From positions 13,885,950 to 13,949,949 of the forward strand of contig NC_019872.2 of assembly GCF_002234675.1 (NCBI RefSeq): a stretch of 64,000 nt of DNA. Direction: 5' to 3'. The position numbers were made by a program, and so were the translations under genes. Of this stretch, positions 51,255 to 63,332 are shown in pieces. The notes beneath the pieces are model-generated. The model saw only the letters and a list, made by a program, of their open reading frames with translations, searched no databases and was not told the origin of the DNA. This DNA comes from Oryzias latipes (lineage: Eukaryota; Chordata; Actinopteri; Beloniformes; Adrianichthyidae). Numbering within the stretch: position 1 is the first letter of the stretch; each line of letters begins with the position of its first letter.

Positions 51255-54200
51255 ATGGCGGTGACACATGCAGTGGAGTTTCTGCTGCTCGTTTTTCTGG
51301 AGAAACTCTCTTGGAGCGACACAAAAGGTATTGTACAAACTAAAATTTGTAACTTTTTGCATTTGGGATGAGCTGAATGATGACAGTGTTTACGTTAATG
51401 TGAATATTGGGAATTTGTGTCAAATTGTTGGACGTTTGTGGTCAAAGGAAAAACATGTGCCGGTAACGATTTTTAAAGGTCTGCTTTCTCAAAAGTCTTA
51501 GAATAACCAAAAAATAACTAAAGCATTAGGTAAATGGATGAAAAGTCCTACTATATACACCTACTATTTTAAGACACAAAGAGCAAAATGTAAGCGATTT
51601 TTGGCTAAAAATTGAGTATGGATATGTTAACTCAAGAACATTTTATTTAAAGTATTTCGATTACAATAGGATAGAGCAGTCAACTGAAAGACCTGTATGA
51701 TATAAATCAGTAATCAAATGAAGTTAATGCTAAAATAAAAAAATAAAAAAACATTTTCAATCCTGACATGACCGGTTTCCTCAGTCGTTCTTCCAGATGC
51801 TAATGTCACCTGCATCATCCCTGAAGACTGCATCCTACCCTGCAGCTTTAAACCCGCCAGCACAGTGGTAATCCACTGGTACAAGCAGCAAATCCCTGTT
51901 CACAGCTACTACTACAACAAGGATCAATTTGGGCTGCAGAATAAGCATTTCAGTGGACGGACATGCTTGTTCAACTCTCATATCCCTCATGGCAATGCCT
52001 CCCTGCTCCTCAGAAGGGTGAAAGTTCAAGACAGGGGCAGGTACAAGTGCTACACCAGTACACGGAAAAGCAACCAGGAGATGTTTGTTAACCTGGAGGT
52101 GAAAGGTCAGTGTACTGCTAAGGCTTTGGTCACTTGTGTAACAATACTTTTACAGCATCCTGCTTTTGACAGTATGCTCCAGTAAAGCTTTGGGGTGGTG
52201 AAATGATGTGGGCGTGACACCACAGTGGAACATTTGCACGTTTTTTCCATCTGCAGGCTGAACTTGACTTGTTTTTTAATAGGAAGGCATTTGGAAAGCA
52301 AAAAACCGACTGACTCGTTAAGGGTTAATTACCAGCTCATTTAAAAAACAAGAGCAATGTCTCGCGCCAAAAACATGCAACACTTGTGTTTCCTGCATGT
52401 GGCCTCAACTTAACAAGTTGAAATTCTGTCTGTCTTTTTATTGGCTCAACACTAGATACCTGTGCTCAATTTAAGTAGTTCTTGAAGATCTGTTGATTTT
52501 GTGCTGCATCTTCAGTCATTTTCTTCAATAATAAAGGATAAACTAAGTTCAGTTGACAGTTTTTTTACCTACTATTTTTGATGGAACCAACTTAGATGAA
52601 TGAGAATCCACACAAACCTTCATCATAAGGTAGAAAGGTTTGGCTCAAGTGTCACAATTTCACGTTTGTTCAAAATTGTAGTTCACGCTTCAGAAAAAAA
52701 TATTCTTAAAAGTGTTTTTCATGATTTGTCACAGACTCATTCCTTATTTATTTTTTCTTTCTCCCTTTTCCAACCCCGGGGTTTTTGGAAGATATTTTGA
52801 GTCATGAAGCGTTTAGGATTTTAAAACAAATGTACACATTTTTAGTTTACTAAAGGCTGTCGCTTGTGTGTGGTACCTGGATGTTGTAAACGTTTTTTTT
52901 CTTTAGCAAATAATAATAAATTATTCTTGAACCTGCTGAATGTCTAGAACTTTGCTCACAGAAGTTTCTCCTGTAATACATGTACGAAGAGCTCCTTTAA
53001 CCATGTTTGGTACATTATCTTTATCATACACAAACATTTCCAAATACCAGAGGCCACAAAACTAATCTATTGATTATGGAGTCCTATACTGTTCATAATT
53101 AAATAAATAAATATTTAATTCAATAAATAAATATGACGTCATGCAAATACACAATCAACCAATAAATCTCTCATAAATATATAAAAAGATCATGAAATTG
53201 TGAAAAACCTGCACACTGATTTTAAATTAGCCATTGTATTATTCAATATATTTCATTTTGCTTTAAAAACATGTTCATTATTTTAAAACAGCATTTTAAA
53301 ATATTCATTTTTAATCATGTTGAATTTTACTATAATTCTGTCTTTTTTCAGAAGCTCATATTTCAAAATCGAATATTTTCCAAAGTAGCTTTGTTTTATT
53401 TCATGTTGCTGTTTTTCACAATGGCGTATTTATTTCATGAAGAGCTTTTTCAGCAGAATGGGTCTTTCTGTCAATCAGTGAAAGTGGGCGGGATCTAAAC
53501 GCTCATTGGCTCATCCATGGAAATCGACTCATATTCCTCGATACCCGCTCAGCGGTGTGCCAGTCAGAGATTACATGTTTCAGCGATATCTGCGCGGCTT
53601 TGCTGACATTAGAGATCAAATAGAGACAATCTATCTGTCTGCTGCAGAAGATGCAAACATCCACAACTCTGTTTTTGTAGTTTGAGGGTTTGTGTGGACC
53701 AAACCACAAAGGAGCTCCGGTCGTCAACATCTTTCACACTCCTCATTCTTACGCCATTCACTCACAGCTCACATCGTGACATATGTCGGCTCGCAGGAGG
53801 ATCGACAGAGTGAGACCAGGCAGCTGTGCAAAGCGGGACAAGCCTGCTCGGGCCTCCTGAACCTTATGATATTTTTCTATTTTCAATGAGACAATGATTA
53901 TAATCAGGTCCTCTGGTTTTATTTTTCCCTCTCAAGAAAAATGTTGAACCTTTCCTGCGATGACGTTTCTGACATCTTAATACTCTCCATGTACATTGTG
54001 CATCCATGCATTGTTACTGAGATAAGCACAAGCAACCGCTCCATGTGGCTATAAGGCTAAAAACATTAGCTTGTTGCCCCTCCCACACGCGGCATGGTGC
54101 GTTCATGGAAACTCCAGTTCATAGAAGCTTAGTGGAACTCCAACAACCACTCAGCCTAACTTAGACCACTACTATACGTTCATGAGAAGATGAAAATTGC

Positions 54201-57200
54201 CAAACCGACCACAAAATCACCTGAATTATGCACACTCGCCCAAAGCCACTTTTATCCGCAAATTTAGAACCAAAACTGCCCAATTTCTTGTTACACTGTG
54301 GATGTGTTGAGGTGCATACTCCCCCTAGTGTTGAGGGGTGTGCATTGCGCCGTCACGTTTGCTGAAGCATCTTCGATCGATATAGTCAGGGGAGTTAGGG
54401 TGCTGCTGCTCATGTCTGGGTAAAGGAATAGCCAATCACAAAAGTGTCTCCGCCTTGTCTGTTTGATTGACAGACAGACCCATTCTCCTGAAAAAGCTCT
54501 TCATGAAATAAATCAGCCATTGTGAAAAACAGCAACATTAAATAAAAACAAAGCTACTTTGGAAAATATTGATTTTGAAATCCGAGGTTCTGAAAAAAGA
54601 CGTAAAATTATAATATATTCCACATGATTAAAATGAATATTTTTAAAATGCTGTTTTAAAATAATGAACATGTTTTTAAAGCAAAATTAAATATATTGAA
54701 TAATACAATGGCTAATTTAAAATCAGTGTGCTGGTTTTTCACAATTTCATGATCTTTTTATATATTTATGAGATATTTATTGGTTGATTGTGTATTTGCA
54801 TGAGGTCATATTTATTTATTGAATTAAATATTTATTTATTTAATTATGAACAGTATAGGACTCCATAATTGATGGCCCATGGACAGGAAAATTAAACCCT
54901 TGAGGAACTGCAGCTGAAAAATCTGCACTTTTTGAAGCCAATGCAGCTTCACATTTCTGTGCACGGATGCAAGACTGACTGACACACCTGCACCTGTTTT
55001 CCATACCATTGATGCAACTATGAACTGCATGACCTCTAACCATTCACTTTCCTCCAGCTCCTATTCAGATGGTGACGATTAAGATGACAGAGGAGTGGGT
55101 CACTTGCTCTTCGCAGAACGTTTACCCCATACCTCAGGTATCATGGGCCACAAATCCCCCCTCAGCCCAGGAGGCTCTTGAAAATTCCACAATCAGAACC
55201 ACAGACCATAAGGGTCTGTTTACTGTGGAGAGTATGCTGAGGATTGTGGGTAACTTCAACAATTATACCTACCTCTGCTCTTTTAAATCATCGGACAAAA
55301 CTCAGGTTTGGATCGCCTCATGGAAGAACCAAGGTGTGTTTTCACAAGACTAAATGATGACATTTTCATTAGAGTGTAAGATGAGTAAAGGTCAATGAAA
55401 GCCATGTTCTGCATTTCGTTTCAGAAGATGTAACACACGAGGAAGGACATCCAGTACTCATCCCCTGCAATGCTCCACAAATGCTCCACAACTTTTCCCT
55501 CACTTGGACCTTCTCCTCTTCCAGTGAGCCCACACTCATCTTGAGATATGACAACAGAACCAGACAAACTACAAACCAGTGGGAGGGTCAAGCAGAACTG
55601 GACCAGGACTTGGTTCTGCTGGGGGACGGATCTCTTCTACTTAACAAGCCTGATAGTCAAGAGCATTCTGGGACGTATACCTGCATGTTCACAGCCTTAC
55701 ACAGCAAACACATCTTTCAAACCAAAGTCAACATCACTGTTGCAGCAATAAGTAAGTGTTGGAATTGTTCTTTCTCTGACTTAGAGAAAATTCTGTGTTG
55801 ATTCTGCACAAAAAAACCCACTAAAACCTCCTGATTCCGCAGGTGTGGATGAACAAAACACGCAGAGATCATGGTGGAGTACCGCAGCTTCTGCAGCTTT
55901 TGTCCTATTTACCGTTATTGTGGCTCTGCTTCAGTGTGTTAAGCAAAATGGTATGTGCTGCACTCAGTCATGTTGATAAAAGCATTGGAATGTACTTTTA
56001 GGAGAAACTGCAGATAAAACTTGTTTAGAACTTTGCAGAAATACTTCATATTTCTCTGTATTTTTAAGAAAAGGATAATTTTCTAGAATAAACTATTTGA
56101 ATAAAACGTAACCATAAAGCTTAATATAGATAAACAACAAATGTAGAATATCTTTGATTTCCATCTCCTGTCTTCTGCATACATTCCAAAAAGAAATGAG
56201 CCATGAAAGATATTTGTTAGGATTTGAGTTGTTTGAGCTTTATAGACTTCATACTGACAAATTAAAAACATTTCAAATCATATTTTTTTGTCCCAAAGTC
56301 AAAAGTTTGGGAGGAAATTTTGAAAATGAGTTGAATCATCACATTTTCTACCTCTTGTACAACTCTTCCAACTTTAAACCAATTGTCAGTATAAAACAGC
56401 CAATGAAAAAAGGCAAAAAAAAGTCAAAGATTCTTTTAATAAGGCAGATTAGAAACATAATGATACAATACCACAGCACACTAGTGTGTGACCTGAGTTT
56501 AAAAACGTCTGAAAATGTAAAACACAGATCTGGCTATGAAAATAACACTTGACAAGGACCACAAACCACTTTCTTAAGAATATGTCCAAGAAATTGGATT
56601 GTGGAAATGTTGATTTCAGACAAAAACAGGTTTATGCTGCCAGGCTCAAGTAGTTTAACAATATTTTTGTGCCCATATATCATCTACTGAGGTGCACAGT
56701 GGACCAATGGTTGGTGCTTTTGCCCCACAGCGAGAAAGTCCCGGTTTCTCCAAGTTCTCCCTTTGTATTCGTGGATTTTCTCCAACTCCCTCCCACAGTT
56801 CATTCACATGCTTTATAGGTTGATTGATTAGTCTAAATTGTCTCTGGATAGGCTGACAATCTGTCCATTGTGTACCTCACCTTCTCCCAATTATAGCCAG
56901 GTTAGGCTCCGACAGGGATTAAAATGGGTGGATGACTGAAAAGTAAAGAAAACCATGCATCAATTGTGTTTGTTTATGTCTGTCACAGCAAAAGAAAACT
57001 CCACAGCCTCACACAGACACAACGGAACAGGAGTTATTGAAGGGGGACTTCTTCTTTACATGGACCTCAACCCATCTGCCATAAGAGTAGGACCACATGG
57101 TGCTGACATTGATAAGGAACAAGCACAGTCGGAAGTACATAATCAAGCAAGCAGCCTGCTGACCAAGCCAGAAGACTGTGACAGGACTTTGGGAGAAGGT

Positions 57201-57272
57201 TCTGAAACTGAGCAAGAGGAGAAACCTGTAGAACCTGCCAAAGAGGCAAATGAAGAGCAACAGGAAGGATAG
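51255..57272 (+). CDS. hhla2: B7-family immunoglobulin receptor ligand HHLA2 (B7-H7), complete
   Basis: It encodes a type I membrane protein of the B7 family; mammalian HHLA2 engages TMIGD2 and KIR3DL3 on T and NK cells. Six exons give 462 aa: 51255-51327, 51785-52105, 55058-55333, 55425-55751, 55843-55950 and 56989-57272, all phase 1, as usual for Ig exons. Order: signal peptide (VEFLLLVFLEKLSW), an IgV domain at about residues 28-130 with ILPCSF, VVIHWYKQQ and GRYKCY, an IgC domain (WVTCSS to TYLCSF), a third Ig domain (LIPCNAP to GTYTCMF), a transmembrane helix in AAFVLFTVIVALLQCV (about 345-362), and a tail of about 95 residues. VVIHW, VHSYYY and HGNASLLLRRV are HHLA2 hallmarks. The acidic tail holds one tyrosine in LLYMDL, an ITIM-like motif. 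Intron 2 (2.95 kb) carries a long-inverted-repeat element. Confidence 0.9.
53074..54868. mobile_element. Long-terminal-inverted-repeat DNA element, about 1.8 kb, in hhla2 intron 2
   Basis: The left arm from TTATGGAGTCCTATACTG (53074) to about 53490 is repeated inverted from about 54465 to 54868, where the right end reads CAGTATAGGACTCCATAA. Matches continue across about 400 bp, e.g. GCTTTAAAAACATGTTCATT and its complement. TTGA flanks both ends (53070-53073 and 54869-54872) and may be a 4-bp target duplication. The roughly 0.95 kb core has no long ORF. Superfamily unknown. Confidence 0.75.
56690..56940 (+). repeat. Abundant teleost interspersed repeat, copy C
   Basis: Contains GGTGCACAGTGGACCAATGG, TTTGCCCCACAGCGAGAAAG, CTCCAACTCCCTCCCACAG and CAGGTTAGGCTCCGACAGGG in the order of the common fish repeat. 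The orientation is opposite to copies A and B. Located in hhla2 intron 5. Confidence 0.65.
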
Positions 57273-59219
57273 AATCAATCAGTGTGATGCTGAAGCATTT
57301 GCTTCCTGTAAAGAATGAACTGTAGTAAAGGCATCTTATTTTTGGAAGTTTGTTTTGATCAGTGTGAACTGAAATATATTTTGTTGCCTTTCAATATGTT
57401 GAATTTAACTTAGAGAATAATTCATCTATGTCTGCAACTACATCAGTTAAGACTAAATTTGTCATGGTTTCTTTGGGGTTTTTTTTTTTTTGTCCATATT
57501 GATAATGTTTATATTAAACTCCAGTTATAGACATTGCAGAAAAAGATTCAATCATCAGAACAAAAGGAGTTCACAGCAGCAATTACAAACTAATGTTCAT
57601 CTTGAAACGAACTGACTTATAGATGAGAAAACTCTTATTTAAACTACAAAAAAATGCCCTTTGGGCTTCTTCATTTTGCTGGCATTGATCACAGGAAAGG
57701 AAAACCTTTCATTTTAACAGCTCACGAATGAACTATGACAGAGAAACTTAAGGAGTTGAAGGCTTCACATTATTAGTTAACTTGTTTTAGGCCAGTATCC
57801 CAAACCAAGAGATTAAATGTGAAACTTTCACCCAAGTTTTTTCAACATATCTAGATAAGAAGAAGCAGAAATGAAGCTTTTAATTCAAAGAAAACCAAAA
57901 GGATTCACATTTAGACAAAAAAGTTTCAGAAAATGTTGATTTATTGTTATTAAATGGGTCATTTAACCGTTTTCAGACTCCAACTGAAACCTCTCAACAA
58001 TTACCCACAATGCCCACACGCCCCCTCCCCACAGTCTGACTTTAATTTCAGCTCCCATCTTATTGCCTCACTCAAAAATCCGCTGTTTCAAGCTACGGTT
58101 TTTCCATTGCCTGCACATGCAGCAGCTAACTCGAAATGTCTGTCTCCTGACTTTTACAATAAAACATTTTCTGCTGTTGTATTTGTTTTGGACAGGAAAC
58201 AGTACGACATTCCAGCTTTCTGTAACCATCAAGCTTTTGTTTGGAATACAAGTTTGAATCAGCTCACATCATAGATGAGAGCTGCTGAGATTTATGATGC
58301 CTTCACTTTTCTGAAGCTGCGAGGGAGCAGGGTGGGCTGACTTTACGGCAAAGACTCCGGCTCGGATCTGGAACTAATCATCTCGTTGGGGCTCCTCGGC
58401 CCCCACCCTGTGATGTCATTGGAGTTTTCTTGCATGATGTCCAGGATGGTACTCAAACCAAAGATTTTCTTTCTCTTTGAGTACCTCTTTATTTATTCCA
58501 TTTGATTCTTCAGGTGTTACTTCTTCCCACAGTGTAAAACCCAACGGCCACAAATGATTGGATCAGCAGGAATTTTTCCACGATGCTCTCCAGTTGAATT
58601 CCCAGACAGTTGGGGGTTCTTTGCTCGCAGTTGGTTACTGAGACAAAGTGAGGTTGGCCTTGTTTCAAACACAGCAGTGGGCCTCCTCCTCAATTACTGC
58701 TGAAACCGAAATCTACAAGCTCACATCTTTTCTAAGTTTGAGCCCCAAACCCCCCAAACTTTTTGCCAAAACACTCAGTCAGGATTTTCTCCAAAAAATG
58801 GAACCAAAACGCTTGGACTGATGGTAAAAAAAAATCTGGTTCAGTCAGGGAGGGGTATGTCACATGACAAGTAGAGATAAGTCACTGTGTGTGTCCAAGA
58901 TGGAACCTGACCCCCGATATTGATCAGGTTATAGGTCAGAGCCAGCGACTGAAAAACAAATCCCTCAGCAGAGGAGATTATCTATCTATCCTTTACATGT
59001 GCTCCCTGGAATCCATTCTGCTTTTTCTGCTCCTTCGTTTGAGCAATTCTCTAACCTGCCAGAGGGGGGCAGCAGTAGCAGCAGCTGCTCAACCGCAGAA
59101 GTAAACAGAGCCCCCCACTCCTTCAGGGGAGGAAAATCTTGAGAGGGGGGAGGTGGGAGGGTCTCCTGTCTGACTCTTTATCATGACAAGACTTTGCTCT
59201 GCTGTTTGATGCAGGAGCC
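57273..59219. other. hhla2 3' UTR and spacer to phldb2
   Basis: No coding exon was recognised. ATTAAA occurs near 57515. From about 58860 the DNA becomes GC-richer (CCAGAGGGGGGCAGCAG, GAGGGGGGAGGTGGGAGGG), suggesting the phldb2 promoter. Confidence 0.45.
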
Positions 59220-62200
59220 ATGGAGGAGAACTTCAACTGTAGCGGAGAACTCCTCAGCATGTGAGCGCGGACTCCACGCGGAGGTGAGAGGCTTTTATTC
59301 TGGAAACAAGAGGAGGCGATCCGTCCCTCTGTCAGACTCAGAGATGCTCAATGCAACTGTCAGCTTCATCATATGCTGTGTTATTTGAATGATTTGGTGC
59401 ACATGTTTTTTAGAAAAAAGCGCATTTAATCCTGACGATGCTGGGAGTGTGCGCGTACTTGAGTGCGCGCGTGTGTTCATGAGTCTGCCAAAACTTACCA
59501 TTTTTTTTTGAAAACCTAAAATATTCTTAGTGCTTTATAAAGATTATAATAAAACAAAGATGGTTAAACCATTGTACCAAGTTTGTGAAATGTTATAAAC
59601 TTGACTTAAATGCCCATGTTTGTATAAGTAGAGGTCACGTGATCAAAAAGAAGGAACTTGTTTTATATCATTTAATTACTTTGAAATGTTTCCAATAAAA
59701 AAAGAACAAGTTGTCACTTTCATATTGACATCAAACATGGTACTAATTTATTTAAATCTTAACAAATGACCTATGAATTTAGTTTATAAATACAGACAGA
59801 TTAAAATCAGTTTTTCTTTCTCTTCATTTTGAAAAAAAAATAGTTCTGATATATTGGTGTGAAATGTTTGGTTTTTGAAGTTTAGTGCAGAGATATTTCA
59901 AACTGATGCATGTGTGTGTTGCTGCTAAAAATCTGCACCACTAAAACTGAAGTCAGTTTGAGCTGTTCAGGCAACAATGGGAAGGATGTTTTTCTATTTT
60001 TAAGTACAAAATTTAAATATGCATGAATGAAAGTTTCTTTTTTTGTGTTTTTCTTGTGTTTTTGTCTGAACTGTGGGTTAGATTTGTGAGGCAACACAAG
60101 TCTATCGCAATGTGGAACTATTTTTTCTGAAGCACCACCAAAACCATTTTGTTAGTGGCCTCTTTTCCATCTGTTTCTATCTGCTTGGGCAATATGTTTT
60201 CTCCCTTTCTTTTAATCACATAAATTGATTGAGTTACACCTCCTGCCTTTGAGCCAAGGCGGGGGGTTTTGGCCCTCCTCATTCAGTATGGAAGTCTGAA
60301 GAATGAACTCATGCTGACTGGATGTGTAAGAGGATACCCTGCTTCCTGTCGGCTCTCTCCAGACAGCAGAACCAGAATATCTTAGATCAGCCAATGATGT
60401 CTTTTTGTGTCTCGGGAACGTGACTTTATATTTTAATTACATTTAATTCTTATAATGAAAAGGATTTTCTTTTTTCTTATCTTTTATTTACTTTATCTCC
60501 AAAAAAGTACACATTTTCTAAACTTCCTTTAAATCTCCAAAACTTCAAAAAGTGAAATATATAAGTGACAGCCTAATGAGTTCAGCATGAGCTGCAGGAC
60601 TTGTTAGGTGAGTGTGAATGTTGAGCCCTGAGGGGCCGAATGGTGATATCAGTGCCAAGTTCTGCTTGCTTAGCTCTACTGGGTACAGTGGGTCAGACAT
60701 AAGGCTCTCGTTTGGGTCTGTTTTAACACTTATAGTCATTTGGAAAGTTTTTTTTCCCACTGCGTCTGCTTGTAATACGCACATCTGGAATGTGAGTTGG
60801 AATCAAGAATTGGGGGGGCTTTGAGCTGAATTTTTCTATTAGTCTCTTTAGTGAAAGTCTTGATTTGTTTATTTCTGCAAGAATGACCAAGTGATTGTGG
60901 ATGTTATTTGTCATCCATCACATTAATAAACTTCTTTTAGGTTAGTGATTTGCTGGCATGCAGGTTATGAAGTCAAATTCAAACTTTTTCATAAAATGTA
61001 AACGATTTCTTTAAAATCGGCTTTTATTTAGACTTGAATATTCTGCTAAAATGTTCACATTTTTAATCAGTGCATGATTGTGATGTGCATCTGACAAAAA
61101 TAAACTTTGCTGAACCAAAAATATCTTGGCCTACAACAGAGCAAAAGCACAGAGGCGATTCTGGTTTAAACAAGAGTTTCCTATTGATTTCCTGTCTTGT
61201 TATGCAGCAGTCCCAGCTGAACCCTGCCTCCTGAGCTCAGATCCAACAGACAAGGGGGCTTACTGTGATGAACAGTATGTTTCCTCAGAGGGGTGTCACC
61301 ACAATGGGCTACACATCAGGTAACACTCATTTTTGAAACTATCACGCAAACCGGGTCTCACAGATTTATTGATTTTCCTTTTTGTCTAATCTGTCATCAT
61401 CATCATTCCAAAAGCTGTTTGGAATTCGCTCCATCTTATCAGGGAATGTTTGAGTGTTAGTACATGGGTTTTGTTCATCAAAGCTCAAATTGCTTCTCAG
61501 AAAACAAACTTCTGGCTGACCTCTGGCTCATTTTTAGGTGAAGAGTCATACTGAAGGTATCTGTTAGACTTGCACAAGCTTTGACTTTCTGTTCAGAGAA
61601 CTCGATCAGTCCTTGCATCATTCTGAAAACCTATTATTAATTCATTAAGCACAGTTTTGTGAAGGGGTTGTGGAAATGCTGGAATAAGAAATAAACCATA
61701 CTTTGCGTTCTTCCAGCTCCTGGCTCAGTTTGGGTTGCCCTCAGGACTTTTGTTGAGGCTGTGGGACCTCGTCTTGGTCGACCAGCCTCTCTCCATATTT
61801 AGAAGAGTCTCAACCACTGATTGAGCCAGTGTTTGTGTTGGGCTCAGAACATTATGACAGCACATATTTCACTGATTTCCCCCCTCTTACTCAGCATGGT
61901 GGTACCACATCTTTTTGCTGAGCTTTTGCTTGGTCTTATTTTGCTAAAGTGGACTTTTTTATAATTTTTTCTTTTTGTTGAACCATCTTTTTCTTCTTAG
62001 ATTGTGTAAAGATCGAGCACAGCGGCAGTGGCTCAGCAGGTGGGACTTTGCTGAGGGGTTCCCGCTCCAAAGCAGAGCTTCAGGAGCTCATGGAGACTCT
62101 GCAGCGCAGAAAGAGTGCCCTGGAGGCCAGCCTCAGGGCTGCAGAGTGCAGCCGCAAGTACCTCAGTGTGCCTCCTCCTGGTGGAGCCCAGCCCAACAGG

Positions 62201-63332
62201 CCGTTGTCCGTCCTCAGCACTGCAGAGCGCCCCCCACCCGCCTTGAGAAACTTCTCTTACATCACCAGCAGCAGCGTGCCTCCATCGCCGCGTCAAAGCG
62301 AGCGTTTGCTTAACTCAAACGGCTCGCTTCGTCATCCCCAAACCCGACATCAGTCTCAGGACAGCCTTCTGCTCCCCAACTCAGAAGAAGGGGGCTCTAC
62401 GCTGTCTGCATATGGGGAAGCTGTGCTTCGCTCACCCAGGGCCAGAAGTGGAGCAGCCAGTATGCCCTCTAGTCCTCGAATAGGACGCAGGGTCTACTCC
62501 CAAGGCAAAGCTGGAGTTGATACCAGGCAGAGGAAATACTCCACTGGGTCTCTCAACAGTTTGGGGAAGCACAGTCGTTCTTTACCACGCCTTCACAATG
62601 GAGCAGACCCCCCTCTTCTATCGCTGCCTTCTCGTCACATAGCAGGATCTCACAGGGGGGCAGCCTCAGCGGGACAAAGACGCAGTCTTTCATCCTTAGA
62701 GCAGCCTCCAGATGTGACAGTACCAGCCAGTATGCCCAACACACCCAGGAGGTCCAGTCTTACTTCTCTGAGCTCACTTGGTGTGGAGCTTGATGGAACA
62801 GGCTTAGATATCCCAATTGGAGAGAGACGATTGTCCTTTGGAAAGAGCTTCTTAAGTCCAGGACATAGAGTGGGCAGTATCAGCTCACTGAATGGCAAAG
62901 AGGAATTGAAAGATTACCACCAGCACCAGAGAGATGAGCGGCTCCGGGAGCAGAAAGTGCAGAGATTGGTGAGGCTTTTAATCTGCAGTTGGTACCTCAT
63001 TGTCACTTAAAAGTTTCCTTAGCATCTTTGAGAAGCAACCATCAATCTTCTGCGTGCAGGAATGCCAGCGACTAGAAACCATCCTAAACCTGTGCACTGA
63101 GTTGGGTCAAGTGCCCAGAGAGCCAACCGGCTCTTCAGTTTCCGACCTGCAGAAGATCAACAAGGAGCTGGAGAAGCTGCAGGTGTCCGACGATGAGTCT
63201 GTGTTTTCCGATTCTCCCAGCAGCTCTGCTCCAGAACGCCAGCAGAGCAGCCACAGAGACGCCAGGTCCCGCTCACCCGCCACCAGCCTGGGTAGCAGCG
63301 CCCCTTCTCCATCCGCACACCACAGAACCAAA
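59220..63332 (+). CDS. phldb2: Pleckstrin homology-like domain family B member 2 (LL5-beta), 5' part
   Basis: LL5-beta is a PIP3-responsive cortical scaffold that anchors CLASP-bound microtubule ends and acetylcholine-receptor clusters. Seen here is its N-terminal low-complexity half; coiled coils and the PH domain lie beyond the right edge. Preferred exons: 59220-59260 (MEENFNCSGELLS), 62023-62968 and 63060-63332, which join in phase. Family matches are SGAASMPSSPR, RKYSTGSLNSLG, SRSLPRL, KDYHQHQRDERLREQ, QRLETILNLC and LQKINKELEKLQVSDDESVF. The large exon is rich in Ser/Pro/Arg with many potential phosphosites (RRSSL, RRLSF, RRSLSS). The start is the weak point: an additional exon at 61208-61319 matches in phase only downstream. 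The last exon ends with donor GTAAAT at 63333. Confidence 0.88.
61208..61319 (+). CDS. phldb2: Candidate alternative 5' exon of phldb2
   Basis: The acceptor is TTATGCAGCAG (two possible AGs, NAGNAG) and the donor CAG|GTAACA. The open frame reads VPAEPCLLSSDPTDKGAYC and on to HHNGLHI. Its 3' phase fits exon 62023, giving HIS-GSGS, but its 5' phase does not fit the MEEN exon at 59220-59260. It may follow another first exon. Not certain to be coding. Confidence 0.4.

Noticed and set aside
57954-58274. 106-codon open frame between hhla2 and phldb2
   Set aside because: No domain, no conserved pattern and no clear promoter or polyadenylation signal.
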